From an uncultured Alistipes sp. (lineage in GTDB: Bacteria > Bacteroidota > Bacteroidia > Bacteroidales > Rikenellaceae), in assembly GCA_944323075.1 (NCBI GenBank), contig CALURC010000008.1, positions 237,081 through 301,080 on the forward strand: a DNA stretch of 64,000 nt, read 5' to 3'. Position numbers and translations under genes: made by a program. Positions 44,393-54,067 of the stretch are shown in pieces; the first letter of the stretch is position 1, and the number at the start of each line of letters is the position of its first letter. The notes beneath the pieces are model-generated. The model did not search any database. It saw only the letters and a list, made by a program, of their open reading frames with translations, and was not told the origin of the DNA.

Positions 44393-45166
44393 TTATTCCC
44401 GGTCGGGTTTTTCGGCTACGAAAAAGAAGTTGATACAACGGTTATCTGCCGGCTGTAGAAAGAAATCATCTTCGTGGATCGATGAAACTAATTTACGATT
44501 TGTAATCAAGAGTCGGCGTCGTTTGATGTTCTCGAGAAAGCCGAACGGAAGTTGTTGGATTTTTCTGGGGATCCATCGGTGGAGCATCAGAAAATCGAAT
44601 CCGAGAAATGATTCGGCCATGCGGCGATCTCGTTCTCGATAGAGGGCTATACGCCGGTTTCCGTAGATTCCGAGTGTTTCTTTCAGTTTGAGAGTACAGG
44701 ATATAAGGTTTTTAAGTTCATCTTCGGTGTACTCTCGCAGATTGAACGGATTTTTTGCCAGTGAGGTTTGTTGATTCGGAGTGATGACGAGCAGTTTTCC
44801 TCCGGGACGCAATACCCGCTGAATTTCCCGAATAAGAAGGAAGTCATTTTTGATTCGTTCCAATGAGAAGCAGCAGATTACGGTGTCGAATTGAGCGCTC
44901 TGAAAGGTCGAAAATGGCGGGAAATTCATGTGCCGGAATTCGAGGTTGACCGCTTCCGGAATATCATGTCTGTAATATCTTTGACTGGCGACGATATAGC
45001 TATGGACATGAGGTAAAAGATCTTCGATGTGTTCTTGAAGAGCTCCTCCGATGTCGAGTACGTCACCCGATACGTAATTGGTCAATGCCCGGCAGATGAA
45101 ACGCATCTGCATGGTCGGATAATTGCGTGCGGCCAAAAGGCTGAGTATGTGTGAAGATCTGGCCAT
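44393..45166 (-). CDS. Class I SAM-dependent methyltransferase
   Basis: A 257-residue protein with motif I VLDIGGALQEHIEDL, the post-core FDTVICCFSLERIKNDFLLI and the RVLRPGGKLLVITPN strand typical of Methyltransf_11 proteins. The C-terminal 90 residues (with many Arg, Phe and Leu) are not assignable; an acceptor on a polysaccharide or lipid is possible. It is transcribed toward the convergent S9 gene. A TATATTTG box lies at 45192-45185 on the minus strand, without a clear -33 partner. Confidence 0.8.
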   Translation of the reverse strand: MARSSHILSLLAARNYPTMQMRFICRALTNYVSGDVLDIGGALQEHIEDLLPHVHSYIVASQRYYRHDIPEAVNLEFRHMNFPPFSTFQSAQFDTVICCFSLERIKNDFLLIREIQRVLRPGGKLLVITPNQQTSLAKNPFNLREYTEDELKNLISCTLKLKETLGIYGNRRIALYRERDRRMAESFLGFDFLMLHRWIPRKIQQLPFGFLENIKRRRLLITNRKLVSSIHEDDFFLQPADNRCINFFFVAEKPDRE

Positions 45167-45259
45167 TTCGTTCGTCTATTCTTACAAATATATATCAAAA
45201 AAATAAAATAGAGGAAACGAACATCTCTTTTTGAATTTGGTTCGGGTGATAGAATAGAA

Positions 45260-47098
45260 CTATTCGATATCGAGATCAAGAGTTTGACGTAGTTTTGTCA
45301 ATAGAGGATTTTTTTCGGTAAGGTATTGCAACCGGTCTTCGGCCTTTATGGGTTTGAGTGGTTTTGTGCTTTCTGCGATTTCGACTTTGAAGTCGACCGC
45401 TAAGCGGACACCACTCAATTCGCAGAGCCGTTTTTGAATATCGGAGAGATGGTGTATAACCTCATCGTATAGCGATTCGTTAGGTACGTTGAGGTAGATT
45501 GTATAATCTTCGATACGAGCCTCTTCAAAGGCGGCCCCCAGTCGAGGCCGATCTTCAAGTAACTCTTGAGTGAGCTTCTGGTAGGCCTTTTTTAGTAACG
45601 CCTCGTTTTTTTCTTCTTTTTCTTCAGAAACGTTTCCCGTTGTGTTTGAAGTTATATCCGATGTGTTTGAGGTGCTTTCGTTTTTTTGTCTGTTATTCAG
45701 TAAAGAAAGAATCGACCGTCCGGAGAGCAGACTCTCTGTGTGTGCTTGGGGCGCTGCGGGTTGATTGTTATCGGGTACGGAAAGTGAGGCGGTACGAATT
45801 TTTTCCGTTTGGGTTCCGACGGTAGGGGTCGAGGGTACAGGGTCAAGCGTCTGAACTACGGTCGTTGCCGTACCACCTGTGGTCATTGGATTCTGAACCG
45901 TTGGTGGTACCTCCTTTTTGGGAGCAGTCTGTGCCGGGTTACGTGTCGGATTTTGCGCCGGGACAAGTTCGGGAAGTGAGGGGGTCAGGGTCTCCTCATT
46001 TTTTTTTTGACCGAGTCCGCAAAGTTTCATCAGACCCAGTTCTATGTGTAACCGTTGGTTGGTGGCTGTTCGTAGAGAAGCGTCCACTGAGGTCAACAAA
46101 TCAATACCCTCGAACAGCAACGGAACGGGACATTGCCCCGCTTGTGTCTTATAGCGTTCGGCAACACTGCCCGTAACCTCCAGAAGAGGTATCGTTTGTG
46201 GATTTTTGCACATTAGCAAATCGCGCAGATGTGCGTTCAGTCCACCGATAAACGTCTGTCCCGAGAAACCTTTTCGCAATACTTCGTCGAACAGCAGCAG
46301 CGTTGCGGTGTAATTGCCTTCAAGTATTCGGTCGGTTACGGTGAAGTAGGTATCGTAGTCGAGTACATTAAGATTTTCCGCTACTTTTTCGGCCGTCAGG
46401 TTCGAACCGCAGAAGGATACCACCTTGTCATACATTGAGAGGGCATCGCGCATTCCTCCGTCCGCTTTGCGGGCGATGATGTGGAGCGATTCGTCATCAT
46501 AAGTCACCTGCTCTTGTCCGGCGATGAATTTAAGATATGCGACCGTATCTTCTACCCGGATTCGGTTGAAATCATAAATCTGGCACCGAGAGAGTATTGT
46601 CGGTATGATTTTGTGTTTTTCGGTCGTGGCCAGGATGAAGATGGCGTGTGCGGGCGGCTCTTCGAGTGTCTTGAGGAAGGCATTGAAAGCTTGTACGGAA
46701 AGCATATGCACCTCGTCGATAATAAAGACGCTGTACTGTCCGATTTGAGGTGGGATACGTACCTGTTCGGTCAGACTACGGATGTCGTCAACGGAGTTAT
46801 TCGAGGCGGCGTCGAGTTCATGGATATTGAACGAGCGCCCTTCATTGAACGCCTTGCAGGATTCACATTCGTTGCATGCCTCTGCATCGGGACCGGGATT
46901 GAGGCAGTTGATCGCTTTGGCAAAAATGCGGGCGCAGGTCGTTTTACCAACACCTCGTGGTCCACAAAAGAGATAAGCATGAGCCAATTGGTGACGGCTG
47001 ATCGCATTTTTCAGTGTCGAAGTAATATGACCCTGTCCGACGACCGAAGCAAAGGTCGTCGGACGGTATTTTCGAGCTGATACGATAAAATTATCCAT
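45260..47098 (-). CDS. dnaX: DNA polymerase III subunit gamma/tau
   Basis: DnaX (612 residues) is the ATPase of the clamp loader. Walker A is GPRGVGKTT (46-54), the four zinc cysteines are Cys65, 75, 78 and 81, the Walker B-like DEVH motif is in FIIDEVHML, and the SRC sensor is in ILSRCQIYDF. Domains I-III end near residue 365; a Pro/Thr/Gln-rich linker (about 370-500) and a C-terminal tau-like domain follow. The coding strand has ten A in a row at codons 364-367, exactly at the end of domain III, with TGA available in the shifted frames: a likely programmed site for a short gamma form. Confidence 0.96.
   Translation of the reverse strand: MDNFIVSARKYRPTTFASVVGQGHITSTLKNAISRHQLAHAYLFCGPRGVGKTTCARIFAKAINCLNPGPDAEACNECESCKAFNEGRSFNIHELDAASNNSVDDIRSLTEQVRIPPQIGQYSVFIIDEVHMLSVQAFNAFLKTLEEPPAHAIFILATTEKHKIIPTILSRCQIYDFNRIRVEDTVAYLKFIAGQEQVTYDDESLHIIARKADGGMRDALSMYDKVVSFCGSNLTAEKVAENLNVLDYDTYFTVTDRILEGNYTATLLLFDEVLRKGFSGQTFIGGLNAHLRDLLMCKNPQTIPLLEVTGSVAERYKTQAGQCPVPLLFEGIDLLTSVDASLRTATNQRLHIELGLMKLCGLGQKKNEETLTPSLPELVPAQNPTRNPAQTAPKKEVPPTVQNPMTTGGTATTVVQTLDPVPSTPTVGTQTEKIRTASLSVPDNNQPAAPQAHTESLLSGRSILSLLNNRQKNESTSNTSDITSNTTGNVSEEKEEKNEALLKKAYQKLTQELLEDRPRLGAAFEEARIEDYTIYLNVPNESLYDEVIHHLSDIQKRLCELSGVRLAVDFKVEIAESTKPLKPIKAEDRLQYLTEKNPLLTKLRQTLDLDIE
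45999..46008 (-). promoter_or_regulatory. A10 run in dnaX, candidate slippage/frameshift site
   Basis: Read on the coding strand, codons 364-367 are CAA AAA AAA AAT, followed by GAG. One extra A (or a -1 ribosomal shift) gives CAA AAA AAA AAA TGA, a stop at once; one fewer A gives ATG AGG AGA CCC TGA, a stop after four codons. Thermus dnaX uses a similar A9 run for transcriptional slippage. Confidence 0.65.
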
Positions 47099-47119
47099 GC
47101 GTTATCCTCGTTTCGACTA

Positions 47120-47152
47120 CAAATATACGCAAAGTCGGAAGCAAAAGCCAAA
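47120..47152 (-). promoter_or_regulatory. dnaX: Promoter of dnaX
   Basis: On the minus strand TTTG (47152-47149), a 21-base spacer and an exact TATATTTG box (47127-47120). The leader would be about 15-20 bases. Confidence 0.65.
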
Positions 47153-47396
47153 CAGAAGAGAGATTTTTGTTGAAACCTGAATTATATCTTATGCATAGTG
47201 ATGGAGTTTGAAAAATGGTTTCTCCATGACATAAGGTCTGTAGGCTGGAAACGGTCTCTGTCATTTCGACCTGACGTGGCAGAATAGTTGATTCCCATAG
47301 AAACATTTTGTCGCGATTTTATGTCATATCTGTCAAATATGCCGTCTGGCAGCAGTTTTGTACTATTTCCTCGCGAATTTTGATTAGAAAATAATT

Positions 47397-47402
47397 AGGA
47401 GG
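47397..47402 (+). promoter_or_regulatory. Strong Shine-Dalgarno of clpB
   Basis: AGGAGG lies nine bases before the ATG at 47412. Full Shine-Dalgarno sequences are uncommon in this window, suggesting high translation. Confidence 0.75.
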
Positions 47403-47411
47403 AAATAAGAT

Positions 47412-50012
47412 ATGAACATTAACAGTTTAACCATTAAGGCTCAGGAGGCATTGCAGAGTGCAATGAACCTGGCGTCGAACGGAGGCAATCAGGCTGTCGA
47501 ACCGTTGCATATCTTGAGTGCCATTATCGAAGAGGAAAATAGCGTTGGTGTCTTTCTGCTTCAGAAAGTGGGAGTAAACATCGGTGCTCTGCGGAGCGTG
47601 CTCAAAGAGCAGTTGGATCGTTTACCCAAAGTGCAGGGCGGCGATGTCTACTTTTCACGAGAGAGCTCGGAAGTGATCCAGAAGGCAACTGACTACACCA
47701 AAACCTTTGGTGACAAGTATGCGTCGGTCGAGCATCTGTTGTTGGGACTTTTGGCCGACAAGGGTGAGGCCGGACGTCTGCTGCGGGAGTCGGGAGCTAC
47801 GGAAAAAGAGCTCGTGACAGCGATCCGTGAACTCCGTAAGGGGTCTACGGTCGATAGCCAGACCAGCGAGCAGGAGTATGATGCGCTGGGTAAGTACGCC
47901 ATCAATCTGAACGATCAGGCGCGGAAAGGAAAACTCGATCCTGTAATTGGTCGTGATGATGAGATCCGTCGGGTGCTGCAGATTCTTTCTCGGCGAACCA
48001 AAAACAACCCGATTCTGGTCGGTGAGCCGGGTGTCGGTAAAACCGCTATCGCCGAAGGTATCGCTCATCGAATTGTAGATGGGGATGTTCCCGAAAGTCT
48101 GCGCAGCAAACAGGTCTACTCGTTGGATATGGGTGCTCTGATCGCCGGAGCCAAATATAAAGGTGAGTTTGAGGAGCGACTGAAGGCTGTCGTAAAAGAG
48201 GTGATCTCTTCGGAAGGCGAGATCCTGCTCTTTATCGATGAGATCCATACGTTGGTTGGTGCCGGAAAAGGCGACGGTGCGATGGATGCGGCCAATATCC
48301 TGAAACCGGCGTTGGCTCGAGGAGAACTCCGTGCTATCGGTGCTACGACGTTGGATGAGTTCCAGAAATATTTCGAACAGGATAAGGCGTTGGAACGTCG
48401 ATTCCAGAAGGTCATGGTTGACGAACCCTCTACGGCAGATGCCATCTCGATCCTGAGAGGTTTGAAGGAGCGTTATGAGAATCACCACAAGGTACGGATC
48501 AAGGATGAGGCGATCATTGCGTCGGTCGAGTTGTCGAATCGGTACATTACCTCGCGGTTTTTGCCGGATAAGGCGATCGACCTGATTGATGAGGCGGCAG
48601 CAAGATTACGGTTGGAGATGAACTCGGTTCCGGAAGAGATCGATGAGCTGGATCGTAAAGTCCGTCAGTTGGAGATCGAACGTGAGGCGATTCGTCGGGA
48701 GAAGGATCAGGGCCGGATCGAGGAGTTGACTCGGGAGATTGATGAGCTGAACGCCAAACGGACTACCCTGCGTGCAAAATGGCAGAGCGAGCGGGATGTT
48801 CTGGAGCAAATTCAGAAGAACAAACAGTTGATGGAGGAGTTGAAGGTCGAAGCAGCAGAGGCAGAGCGTAACGGCGATTATGGAAAGGTCGCTGAGATCC
48901 GATACGGAAAGATGCGCGAAACGGAGGCTGAGATCCAGAAACTTCAACAGGAGGTTGCGAAGAATGCCGAGGCCGGAGCCATGATCAAGGAGGAGGTCGA
49001 TGCAGAGGATATTGCAGAGGTCGTGGCTCGGTGGACGGGAATTCCGGTAAGCCGTATGTTGCAAAGCGAGCGTGAAAAGCTGCTGAAGATGGAGAGCGAA
49101 CTGCACGATCGGGTTGTAGGCCAGGATCAGGCGATTTCGGCCATTTCGGATGCCGTGCGTCGGTCTCGGGCCGGGTTGCAGGATCCGCGCCGTCCGATCG
49201 GTTCGTTCATCTTCCTGGGAACGACCGGTGTCGGTAAAACCGAATTGGCAAAGGCGTTGGCCGAGTATCTGTTCAACGACGATACAATGATGACCCGTAT
49301 TGATATGAGTGAGTATCAGGAACGTCACAGCGTGTCGCGTTTGATCGGTGCGCCTCCGGGATATGTCGGTTACGACGAGGGTGGTCAGCTGACCGAAGCG
49401 GTGCGGAGAAAACCCTATTCGGTAGTGCTGCTCGATGAGATCGAAAAGGCCCATCCGGATGTCTTCAATATCCTGTTGCAGGTGCTCGATGACGGACGGT
49501 TGACCGATAACAAGGGTCGTACAGTCGATTTCCGCAATACGATCATTATCATGACGTCGAACATTGGTTCGCACATCATCATGGATCGGTTGTCGAAGTA
49601 CACCGATGAGTTGCCACCGGAGAATGTACTCGATGAGACGAAGAAAGAGGTGTTCGATCTGATGAAGCAGACGATTCGTCCCGAGTTCTTGAACCGTATC
49701 GACGAGATCATTATGTTTACGCCGTTGACGCGGGACGATGTCCGTCAGATTGTGCTGTTGCAGATTCGTCAGATCAACGAGATGTTGGCTCAAAACAGCA
49801 TTCGCATGGAGGTATTGGACAAAGCTGTCGACTGGATTGCTGAGAAGGGTTACGATCCGATGTTCGGTGCACGACCGGTTAAACGTACGTTGCAACGTTA
49901 TCTGGTCAATGAACTCTCAAAGGAGATTTTGGCCGGTAAGATTGATAGGAACAGCGTGATCACGGTAGATGCCGGACCCGATGGGTTGATCTTCAATAAC
50001 GGTAATTCTTGA
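47412..50012 (+). CDS. clpB: ATP-dependent chaperone ClpB
   Basis: ClpB (866 residues) pulls apart protein aggregates together with DnaK. It has the N-terminal Clp repeat domain (about 1-145), AAA1 with Walker [10 protein letters not shown] (near 207) and [10 protein letters not shown], the coiled-coil middle domain (about 405-525, rich in Glu, Arg and Leu), and AAA2 with GTTGVGKTE (near 607) and [14 protein letters not shown]. It lacks the IGF/L loop of ClpA, so it is not a protease partner. Length and domain order are normal. Likely heat-inducible; a strong Shine-Dalgarno sequence and unusual promoter-like elements are upstream. Confidence 0.97.
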   Translation: MNINSLTIKAQEALQSAMNLASNGGNQAVEPLHILSAIIEEENSVGVFLLQKVGVNIGALRSVLKEQLDRLPKVQGGDVYFSRESSEVIQKATDYTKTFGDKYASVEHLLLGLLADKGEAGRLLRESGATEKELVTAIRELRKGSTVDSQTSEQEYDALGKYAINLNDQARKGKLDPVIGRDDEIRRVLQILSRRTKNNPILVGEPGVGKTAIAEGIAHRIVDGDVPESLRSKQVYSLDMGALIAGAKYKGEFEERLKAVVKEVISSEGEILLFIDEIHTLVGAGKGDGAMDAANILKPALARGELRAIGATTLDEFQKYFEQDKALERRFQKVMVDEPSTADAISILRGLKERYENHHKVRIKDEAIIASVELSNRYITSRFLPDKAIDLIDEAAARLRLEMNSVPEEIDELDRKVRQLEIEREAIRREKDQGRIEELTREIDELNAKRTTLRAKWQSERDVLEQIQKNKQLMEELKVEAAEAERNGDYGKVAEIRYGKMRETEAEIQKLQQEVAKNAEAGAMIKEEVDAEDIAEVVARWTGIPVSRMLQSEREKLLKMESELHDRVVGQDQAISAISDAVRRSRAGLQDPRRPIGSFIFLGTTGVGKTELAKALAEYLFNDDTMMTRIDMSEYQERHSVSRLIGAPPGYVGYDEGGQLTEAVRRKPYSVVLLDEIEKAHPDVFNILLQVLDDGRLTDNKGRTVDFRNTIIIMTSNIGSHIIMDRLSKYTDELPPENVLDETKKEVFDLMKQTIRPEFLNRIDEIIMFTPLTRDDVRQIVLLQIRQINEMLAQNSIRMEVLDKAVDWIAEKGYDPMFGARPVKRTLQRYLVNELSKEILAGKIDRNSVITVDAGPDGLIFNNGNS

Positions 50013-50023
50013 CTAAATAACGA

Positions 50024-50062
50024 AGAGGAAAAGATTCTTTAAAAATCTTTTCCTCTTTTTTT
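50024..50062. terminator. Terminator between clpB and radA
   Basis: Thirteen-base stem (50024-50036 with 50044-50056) with a 7-base loop and a T-run on the plus strand; the facing A-rich flank is weaker for radA. Confidence 0.85.
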
Positions 50063-50081
50063 GTATGGTTGTGGAAATAAA

Positions 50082-51455
50082 TCAGGATTCGGCCGAGCGG
50101 AAAAGTATACGGGCGAGTTCGTCTAATTTGTTGATATAGACGATTTCGATACCTTTGGGAGGATTTGGCAGGGTTTTTCGCAAGTAACCCGATACGACAA
50201 TCCTGTGGAATCCGAGTCGGGCGGCTTCGCTGATGCGTTGTTCGCTGCGTGTTGCCGGACGTATCTCGCCCGAGAGTCCGACCTCTCCGGCATAGCAGCA
50301 TTTCGGATCGAGCGGCCGATCGAAATAGGAGGAGAGGATGGCGGCGATGATCCCCGCATCGAGCCCCGTATCGTTAATCTTGAACCCTCCGGCAAAGTTT
50401 AGAAAAACATCTTTCTGGTACATCTTCAGTCCGACCCGTTTTTCGAGTACCGCGAGCAGCATGTTGAGGCGGCGGGAATCGAAACCGGTGGCCGAGCGTT
50501 GCGGAGTACCGTAGGCCGCCGTACTGACTAACGCCTGTGTCTCGATCAGATAGGAGCGGGCTCCGTCAACGGCGGCTCCGACAGCAATGCCGTTGAGCGG
50601 TTCATCGTAGTGCGAAAGTAGGATTTCGGAAGGGTTACTTACTTCGATCAATCCTTCGTACTTCATTTCGAAAACGCCGATCTCAAAAGTGGCTCCGAAA
50701 CGGTTCTTGATACTGCGCAAGATTCTATATACGTTGTTGTTGTCGCCTTCGAACTGCAGTACGACGTCAACGATATGTTCCAGAATTTTCGGTCCGGCGA
50801 TAATGCCGTCCTTGGTGATGTGTCCGATGATGACGATCGAGGTCCGGTTCTGCTTGGCATATTTTTGCAACAGGGCCGCGCATTCTCTGATCTGGGAGAC
50901 GCTGCCCGGCGATGAGTCGATCGTATCGGTGTGGATCGTCTGGATCGAGTCGATGATCACCAGATCGGGTGTCTGTTGCGAGATCTGGGTGAGGATGTTC
51001 TCGAGGTTCGTTTCGCTGTATACCAGACAGGAGTCGTTCGAAATGCCGATGCGCTCGGCCCGCATCTTGATCTGGTGCGGCGACTCTTCTCCCGATACAT
51101 ACAGCGTTTTCAGATCGGTGGCCTTCAAGGCCAATTGCAGGCTGAGGGTCGATTTCCCGATGCCCGGTTCTCCGCCCAGCAGGATGATCGAGCCCGGAAC
51201 CAGTCCGCCACCCAATACCCGGTTGACCTCTCCGTTGCCCAAATCGATGCGCGTAAAGTTTTGGTGCTCGATTTCGCGTACTGGAATCGGCCGGTTGTCC
51301 GATCGTCCCGAACGATGGGCCGGATGGGTCGGCTCTTTCGTCACGACCTCTTCGACAAAGGTGTTCCATTCGCCGCACGCAGGGCAGCGGCCCACCCATT
51401 TGGTCGACTCATATCCGCAGTTGCGGCAAAAAAACGATTTTTTGAGCTTGGCCAT
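50082..51455 (-). CDS. radA: DNA repair protein RadA (Sms)
   Basis: RadA (457 residues) is a RecA-like helicase that helps process recombination intermediates. It has an N-terminal zinc finger (Cys10, Cys13, Cys24, Cys27), Walker A GGEPGIGKST (94-103), the RadA-specific KNRFG motif (in SIKNRFGATFE, near 255) and a C-terminal Lon-like domain (GEVGLSGEIRPATRSEQRI). The length is that of the family. It lies 33 bases before rseP on the same strand and may be cotranscribed with it. Confidence 0.96.
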   Translation of the reverse strand: MAKLKKSFFCRNCGYESTKWVGRCPACGEWNTFVEEVVTKEPTHPAHRSGRSDNRPIPVREIEHQNFTRIDLGNGEVNRVLGGGLVPGSIILLGGEPGIGKSTLSLQLALKATDLKTLYVSGEESPHQIKMRAERIGISNDSCLVYSETNLENILTQISQQTPDLVIIDSIQTIHTDTIDSSPGSVSQIRECAALLQKYAKQNRTSIVIIGHITKDGIIAGPKILEHIVDVVLQFEGDNNNVYRILRSIKNRFGATFEIGVFEMKYEGLIEVSNPSEILLSHYDEPLNGIAVGAAVDGARSYLIETQALVSTAAYGTPQRSATGFDSRRLNMLLAVLEKRVGLKMYQKDVFLNFAGGFKINDTGLDAGIIAAILSSYFDRPLDPKCCYAGEVGLSGEIRPATRSEQRISEAARLGFHRIVVSGYLRKTLPNPPKGIEIVYINKLDELARILFRSAES

Positions 51456-51488
51456 GACTTATTGAACTCACCGGATCTGTGTTCGGAT

Positions 51489-52829
51489 CTATTTGATAAA
51501 GAATCGGTAAATGTCGTTTCCTGTAGCGAAGATCATCAGTGCGAAGATGATGAACATACCCACGATTTGGGCATATTCGAGGAACTTGTCGCTCGGTTTT
51601 CGTCGGGTGATGACCTCGACAAGCAGGAACAGCACGTGTCCTCCGTCCAATGCGGGGATCGGGAGGATGTTCATCACAGCGAGAACGATCGACAGCAGGG
51701 CGGTGATGCTCCAGAAACGTTGCCAGTCCCATTCGTTAGGGAAGATGCTTCCTATCGTGATTACGCCACCCAACGATTTGTAGGCTTCGGTCTTGGGTTT
51801 GAACAGCAGTTTGAACTGGTCGATATAGCTGCTGATCTCTTCTCCGGTACGTTTGAATCCGGCCGGTATCGACTCCAGCAACGAATAATTGTGCGTCCGG
51901 AAAGTGAGCAGGCTGTCGTAGGTTCTGGGGTATACTCCGATAGTTCCCTCGGCCGATACCTTTACCGGAATCGTTGTGATCTTGGTCATTCCATCTGTTT
52001 TTCGGACCAGACCCAACGTGACGGTATCTCCCGGTACAGCATGGAAAGCACCTGAATATTGATCAAAGAAGGTCATAGGGGTACCGTTGTATGAAATCAG
52101 CGAATCTCCCGGTTGCAATCCGGCCTGAGCTGCTCCTGAACCGCTCACGACTGAACTGATAATGAACGGGATGCGAGGACTGAGCAAAATCGATGTATCG
52201 GCCGATTGGAGCAGACGATTGATCGATTCTTCCGAGATGTCGATTCGAACTTTTTGTCCGTTGCGTTCAACAGTTACGTATTCGGGCTGTCCGAACAGGA
52301 TGGATTTTAGAGTTCCTGGCCAATCGGTAGCCGGTTCACCCTCGATGTCGACGATGCGGTCTCCGTTGCGAAAACCTATTTCCTGACCCAGTTGATCGAA
52401 AGTGTATCCATATACGATATCTCTGTTCTCCAGAACGGTTTCGCCCCATTTGTAACTCATGCCGATGTAGATGATCAGGGCAAAAACGATATTCATGACA
52501 ACGCCTCCGACCATGATCAGCAGTCGTTGCCATGCGGGTTTTGCCCGGAATTCATAGGGCTGGGGAGGAGACTTCATCTGTTCGGTATCCATCGATTCGT
52601 CGATCATACCGGAGATCTTGACATATCCGCCGAAAGGGACCCATCCGATACCGTACTCGGTGTCGCCTTTTTTGAACTTGAAAAGTGAAAACCAAGGATC
52701 GAAGAAAAGATAGAATTTTTCCACCCGTGTTTTGAACAGTCGGGCGAACAGGAAGTGTCCGAATTCGTGTATGATCACCAGCAACGAAAGGCTGACGATG
52801 AATTGCAGAATTTTAATTACTATATCCAT
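51489..52829 (-). CDS. rseP: RseP-like site-2 zinc metalloprotease
   Basis: A 446-residue intramembrane protease. The first membrane segment contains the zinc motif HEFGH (His21, Glu22, His25), and the third ligand lies in the late NILPIPALDGGH motif. One or two PDZ domains fill the middle (about 130-300). In other bacteria RseP cleaves anti-sigma factors and cleaves leftover signal peptides; here a possible client is the anti-sigma factor encoded at 5.6 kb, which is inference. It starts 4 bases after the dxr stop. Confidence 0.93.
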   Translation of the reverse strand: MDIVIKILQFIVSLSLLVIIHEFGHFLFARLFKTRVEKFYLFFDPWFSLFKFKKGDTEYGIGWVPFGGYVKISGMIDESMDTEQMKSPPQPYEFRAKPAWQRLLIMVGGVVMNIVFALIIYIGMSYKWGETVLENRDIVYGYTFDQLGQEIGFRNGDRIVDIEGEPATDWPGTLKSILFGQPEYVTVERNGQKVRIDISEESINRLLQSADTSILLSPRIPFIISSVVSGSGAAQAGLQPGDSLISYNGTPMTFFDQYSGAFHAVPGDTVTLGLVRKTDGMTKITTIPVKVSAEGTIGVYPRTYDSLLTFRTHNYSLLESIPAGFKRTGEEISSYIDQFKLLFKPKTEAYKSLGGVITIGSIFPNEWDWQRFWSITALLSIVLAVMNILPIPALDGGHVLFLLVEVITRRKPSDKFLEYAQIVGMFIIFALMIFATGNDIYRFFIK

Positions 52830-52833
52830 AGAA

Positions 52834-54006
52834 TCAAGCGTTTATTCGTGTGTTTATAAGCGAAGAGGCCATTTCCCGAGCCTCCCGATCGGTTTGTTCG
52901 TACTCTTCCAGAGTTTTGCAGTGTGTGGCAGGAATCCGGTTGAGAGTTTCTTCATTGATGCGGGCGATATCCGTAAAATGGATTTTTTCTGCTAAAAACG
53001 CTGCGACACCGACTTCGTTGGCTGCATTGAGTATGGCTCCTGCATTCCCTCCCGTTTTCAGACATTCGAATGCCAGCTTGAGGTTCGGAAATCGTTGGGT
53101 GTCGGGTTTGAAGAACTCAAGGCGACGTAGAGTGCAGAAATCGAGCCGTTTTCCCGCCAGTGGCAACCGTTGCGGGAAGGTGAGCGCATATTGGATCGGC
53201 AGGTGCATATCCGGCGTTCCGATCTGGGCTTTGATCGCACCGTCTTGAAATTGAACCATCGAGTGGATGATCGACCCCGGGTGGATCACTACGTCGATCT
53301 GTTCCGGCCGTAAACCGAATAACCACCGGGCCTCGATCACCTCGAAACCTTTATTCATCAACGAGGCCGAATCGATCGTTACCTTTGCACCCATGTGCCA
53401 GTTGGGATGGTTCAGCGCCTGTTCGATACCGACCTGTTCCATCTCTTCGATCGTTTTGTGCAGAAATGGACCGCCAGATGCGGTGAGTATGATTTTGTCG
53501 ATCGGGGCATTTTCTCCCGCAAGGCACTGGAAGATTGCCGAGTGCTCCGAATCGACAGGCAGAATCGGGGCATGGTGCTCTGTGGATAGTCGGGTTATGA
53601 TCTCCCCGGCGACGACCAGACACTCCTTATTGGCCAAAGCGACTTTTTTGCCGTGTCGCAGAGCTTGGGCCGTAGGGAAAAGTCCGCTGTATCCGACCAA
53701 AGCCATCACGACCGTGTCCACTTCCGTAGAACAAACTACCTGTTCGAGCGATTCGCTTCCTGCATATACTTTGATCGGGTAGTCGATCAATGCATTGCAT
53801 AGTTGGGGATAATATTGTTTGTCGGCAATTACTACATTGTCCGGGAGAAATTCGATGGCTTGTTCGGCCAATTTTTGCCATTGACGATTGGCAGAAAGTG
53901 TCGTTACTTCAAATCGGTCGGGATAGTTTCTGACAATATCGAGGGTTTGTGTTCCGATCGAACCGGTCGATCCCAATATGGCCAATCGCTGTTTTATCGG
54001 TGTCAT
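52834..54006 (-). CDS. dxr: 1-deoxy-D-xylulose 5-phosphate reductoisomerase
   Basis: Dxr (390 residues) makes 2-C-methyl-D-erythritol 4-phosphate in the MEP isoprenoid pathway with NADPH. Diagnostic parts are the NADPH motif LGSTGSIGTQTLD at the N-terminus, ALANKECLVVAGE, the metal/substrate block PVDSEHSAIFQCL and HPNWHMGAKVTIDSASLMNK in the catalytic core. The length is normal. It sits just upstream of rseP (4-base gap), an arrangement common in bacteria. Confidence 0.96.
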   Translation of the reverse strand: MTPIKQRLAILGSTGSIGTQTLDIVRNYPDRFEVTTLSANRQWQKLAEQAIEFLPDNVVIADKQYYPQLCNALIDYPIKVYAGSESLEQVVCSTEVDTVVMALVGYSGLFPTAQALRHGKKVALANKECLVVAGEIITRLSTEHHAPILPVDSEHSAIFQCLAGENAPIDKIILTASGGPFLHKTIEEMEQVGIEQALNHPNWHMGAKVTIDSASLMNKGFEVIEARWLFGLRPEQIDVVIHPGSIIHSMVQFQDGAIKAQIGTPDMHLPIQYALTFPQRLPLAGKRLDFCTLRRLEFFKPDTQRFPNLKLAFECLKTGGNAGAILNAANEVGVAAFLAEKIHFTDIARINEETLNRIPATHCKTLEEYEQTDREAREMASSLINTRINA

Positions 54007-54067
54007 TTTTCTATTTGCAGAAGGGTTTTATAGAACGGTACCCGTCGTTTCGATTAATCCATCTTTT

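Larger units (their letters stand above)
47099..47411. promoter_or_regulatory. dnaX-clpB divergent regulatory region
   Basis: A 313-base non-coding stretch. It holds the dnaX promoter near its left end. On the clpB side are two elements of the form TGGCAG-N5-TTG (47277-47290 and 47347-47360), resembling sigma-54 -24/-12 sites but not matching the invariant GC, and several TGTCA/TGACA/TGACG words (47227-47231, 47322-47326, 47331-47335). No small gene or tRNA is seen in it. Confidence 0.5.

Noticed and set aside
48606-49895. Long open frame antisense to clpB (429 codons)
   Set aside because: It is a shadow of the clpB codon pattern; the translation has no recognisable domain and lies wholly within an unmistakable gene. 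The same applies to long antisense frames over gyrA (20961-22016), ppdK (16163-17176), dnaX (46481-47080) and the GH106 gene (60772-61692).
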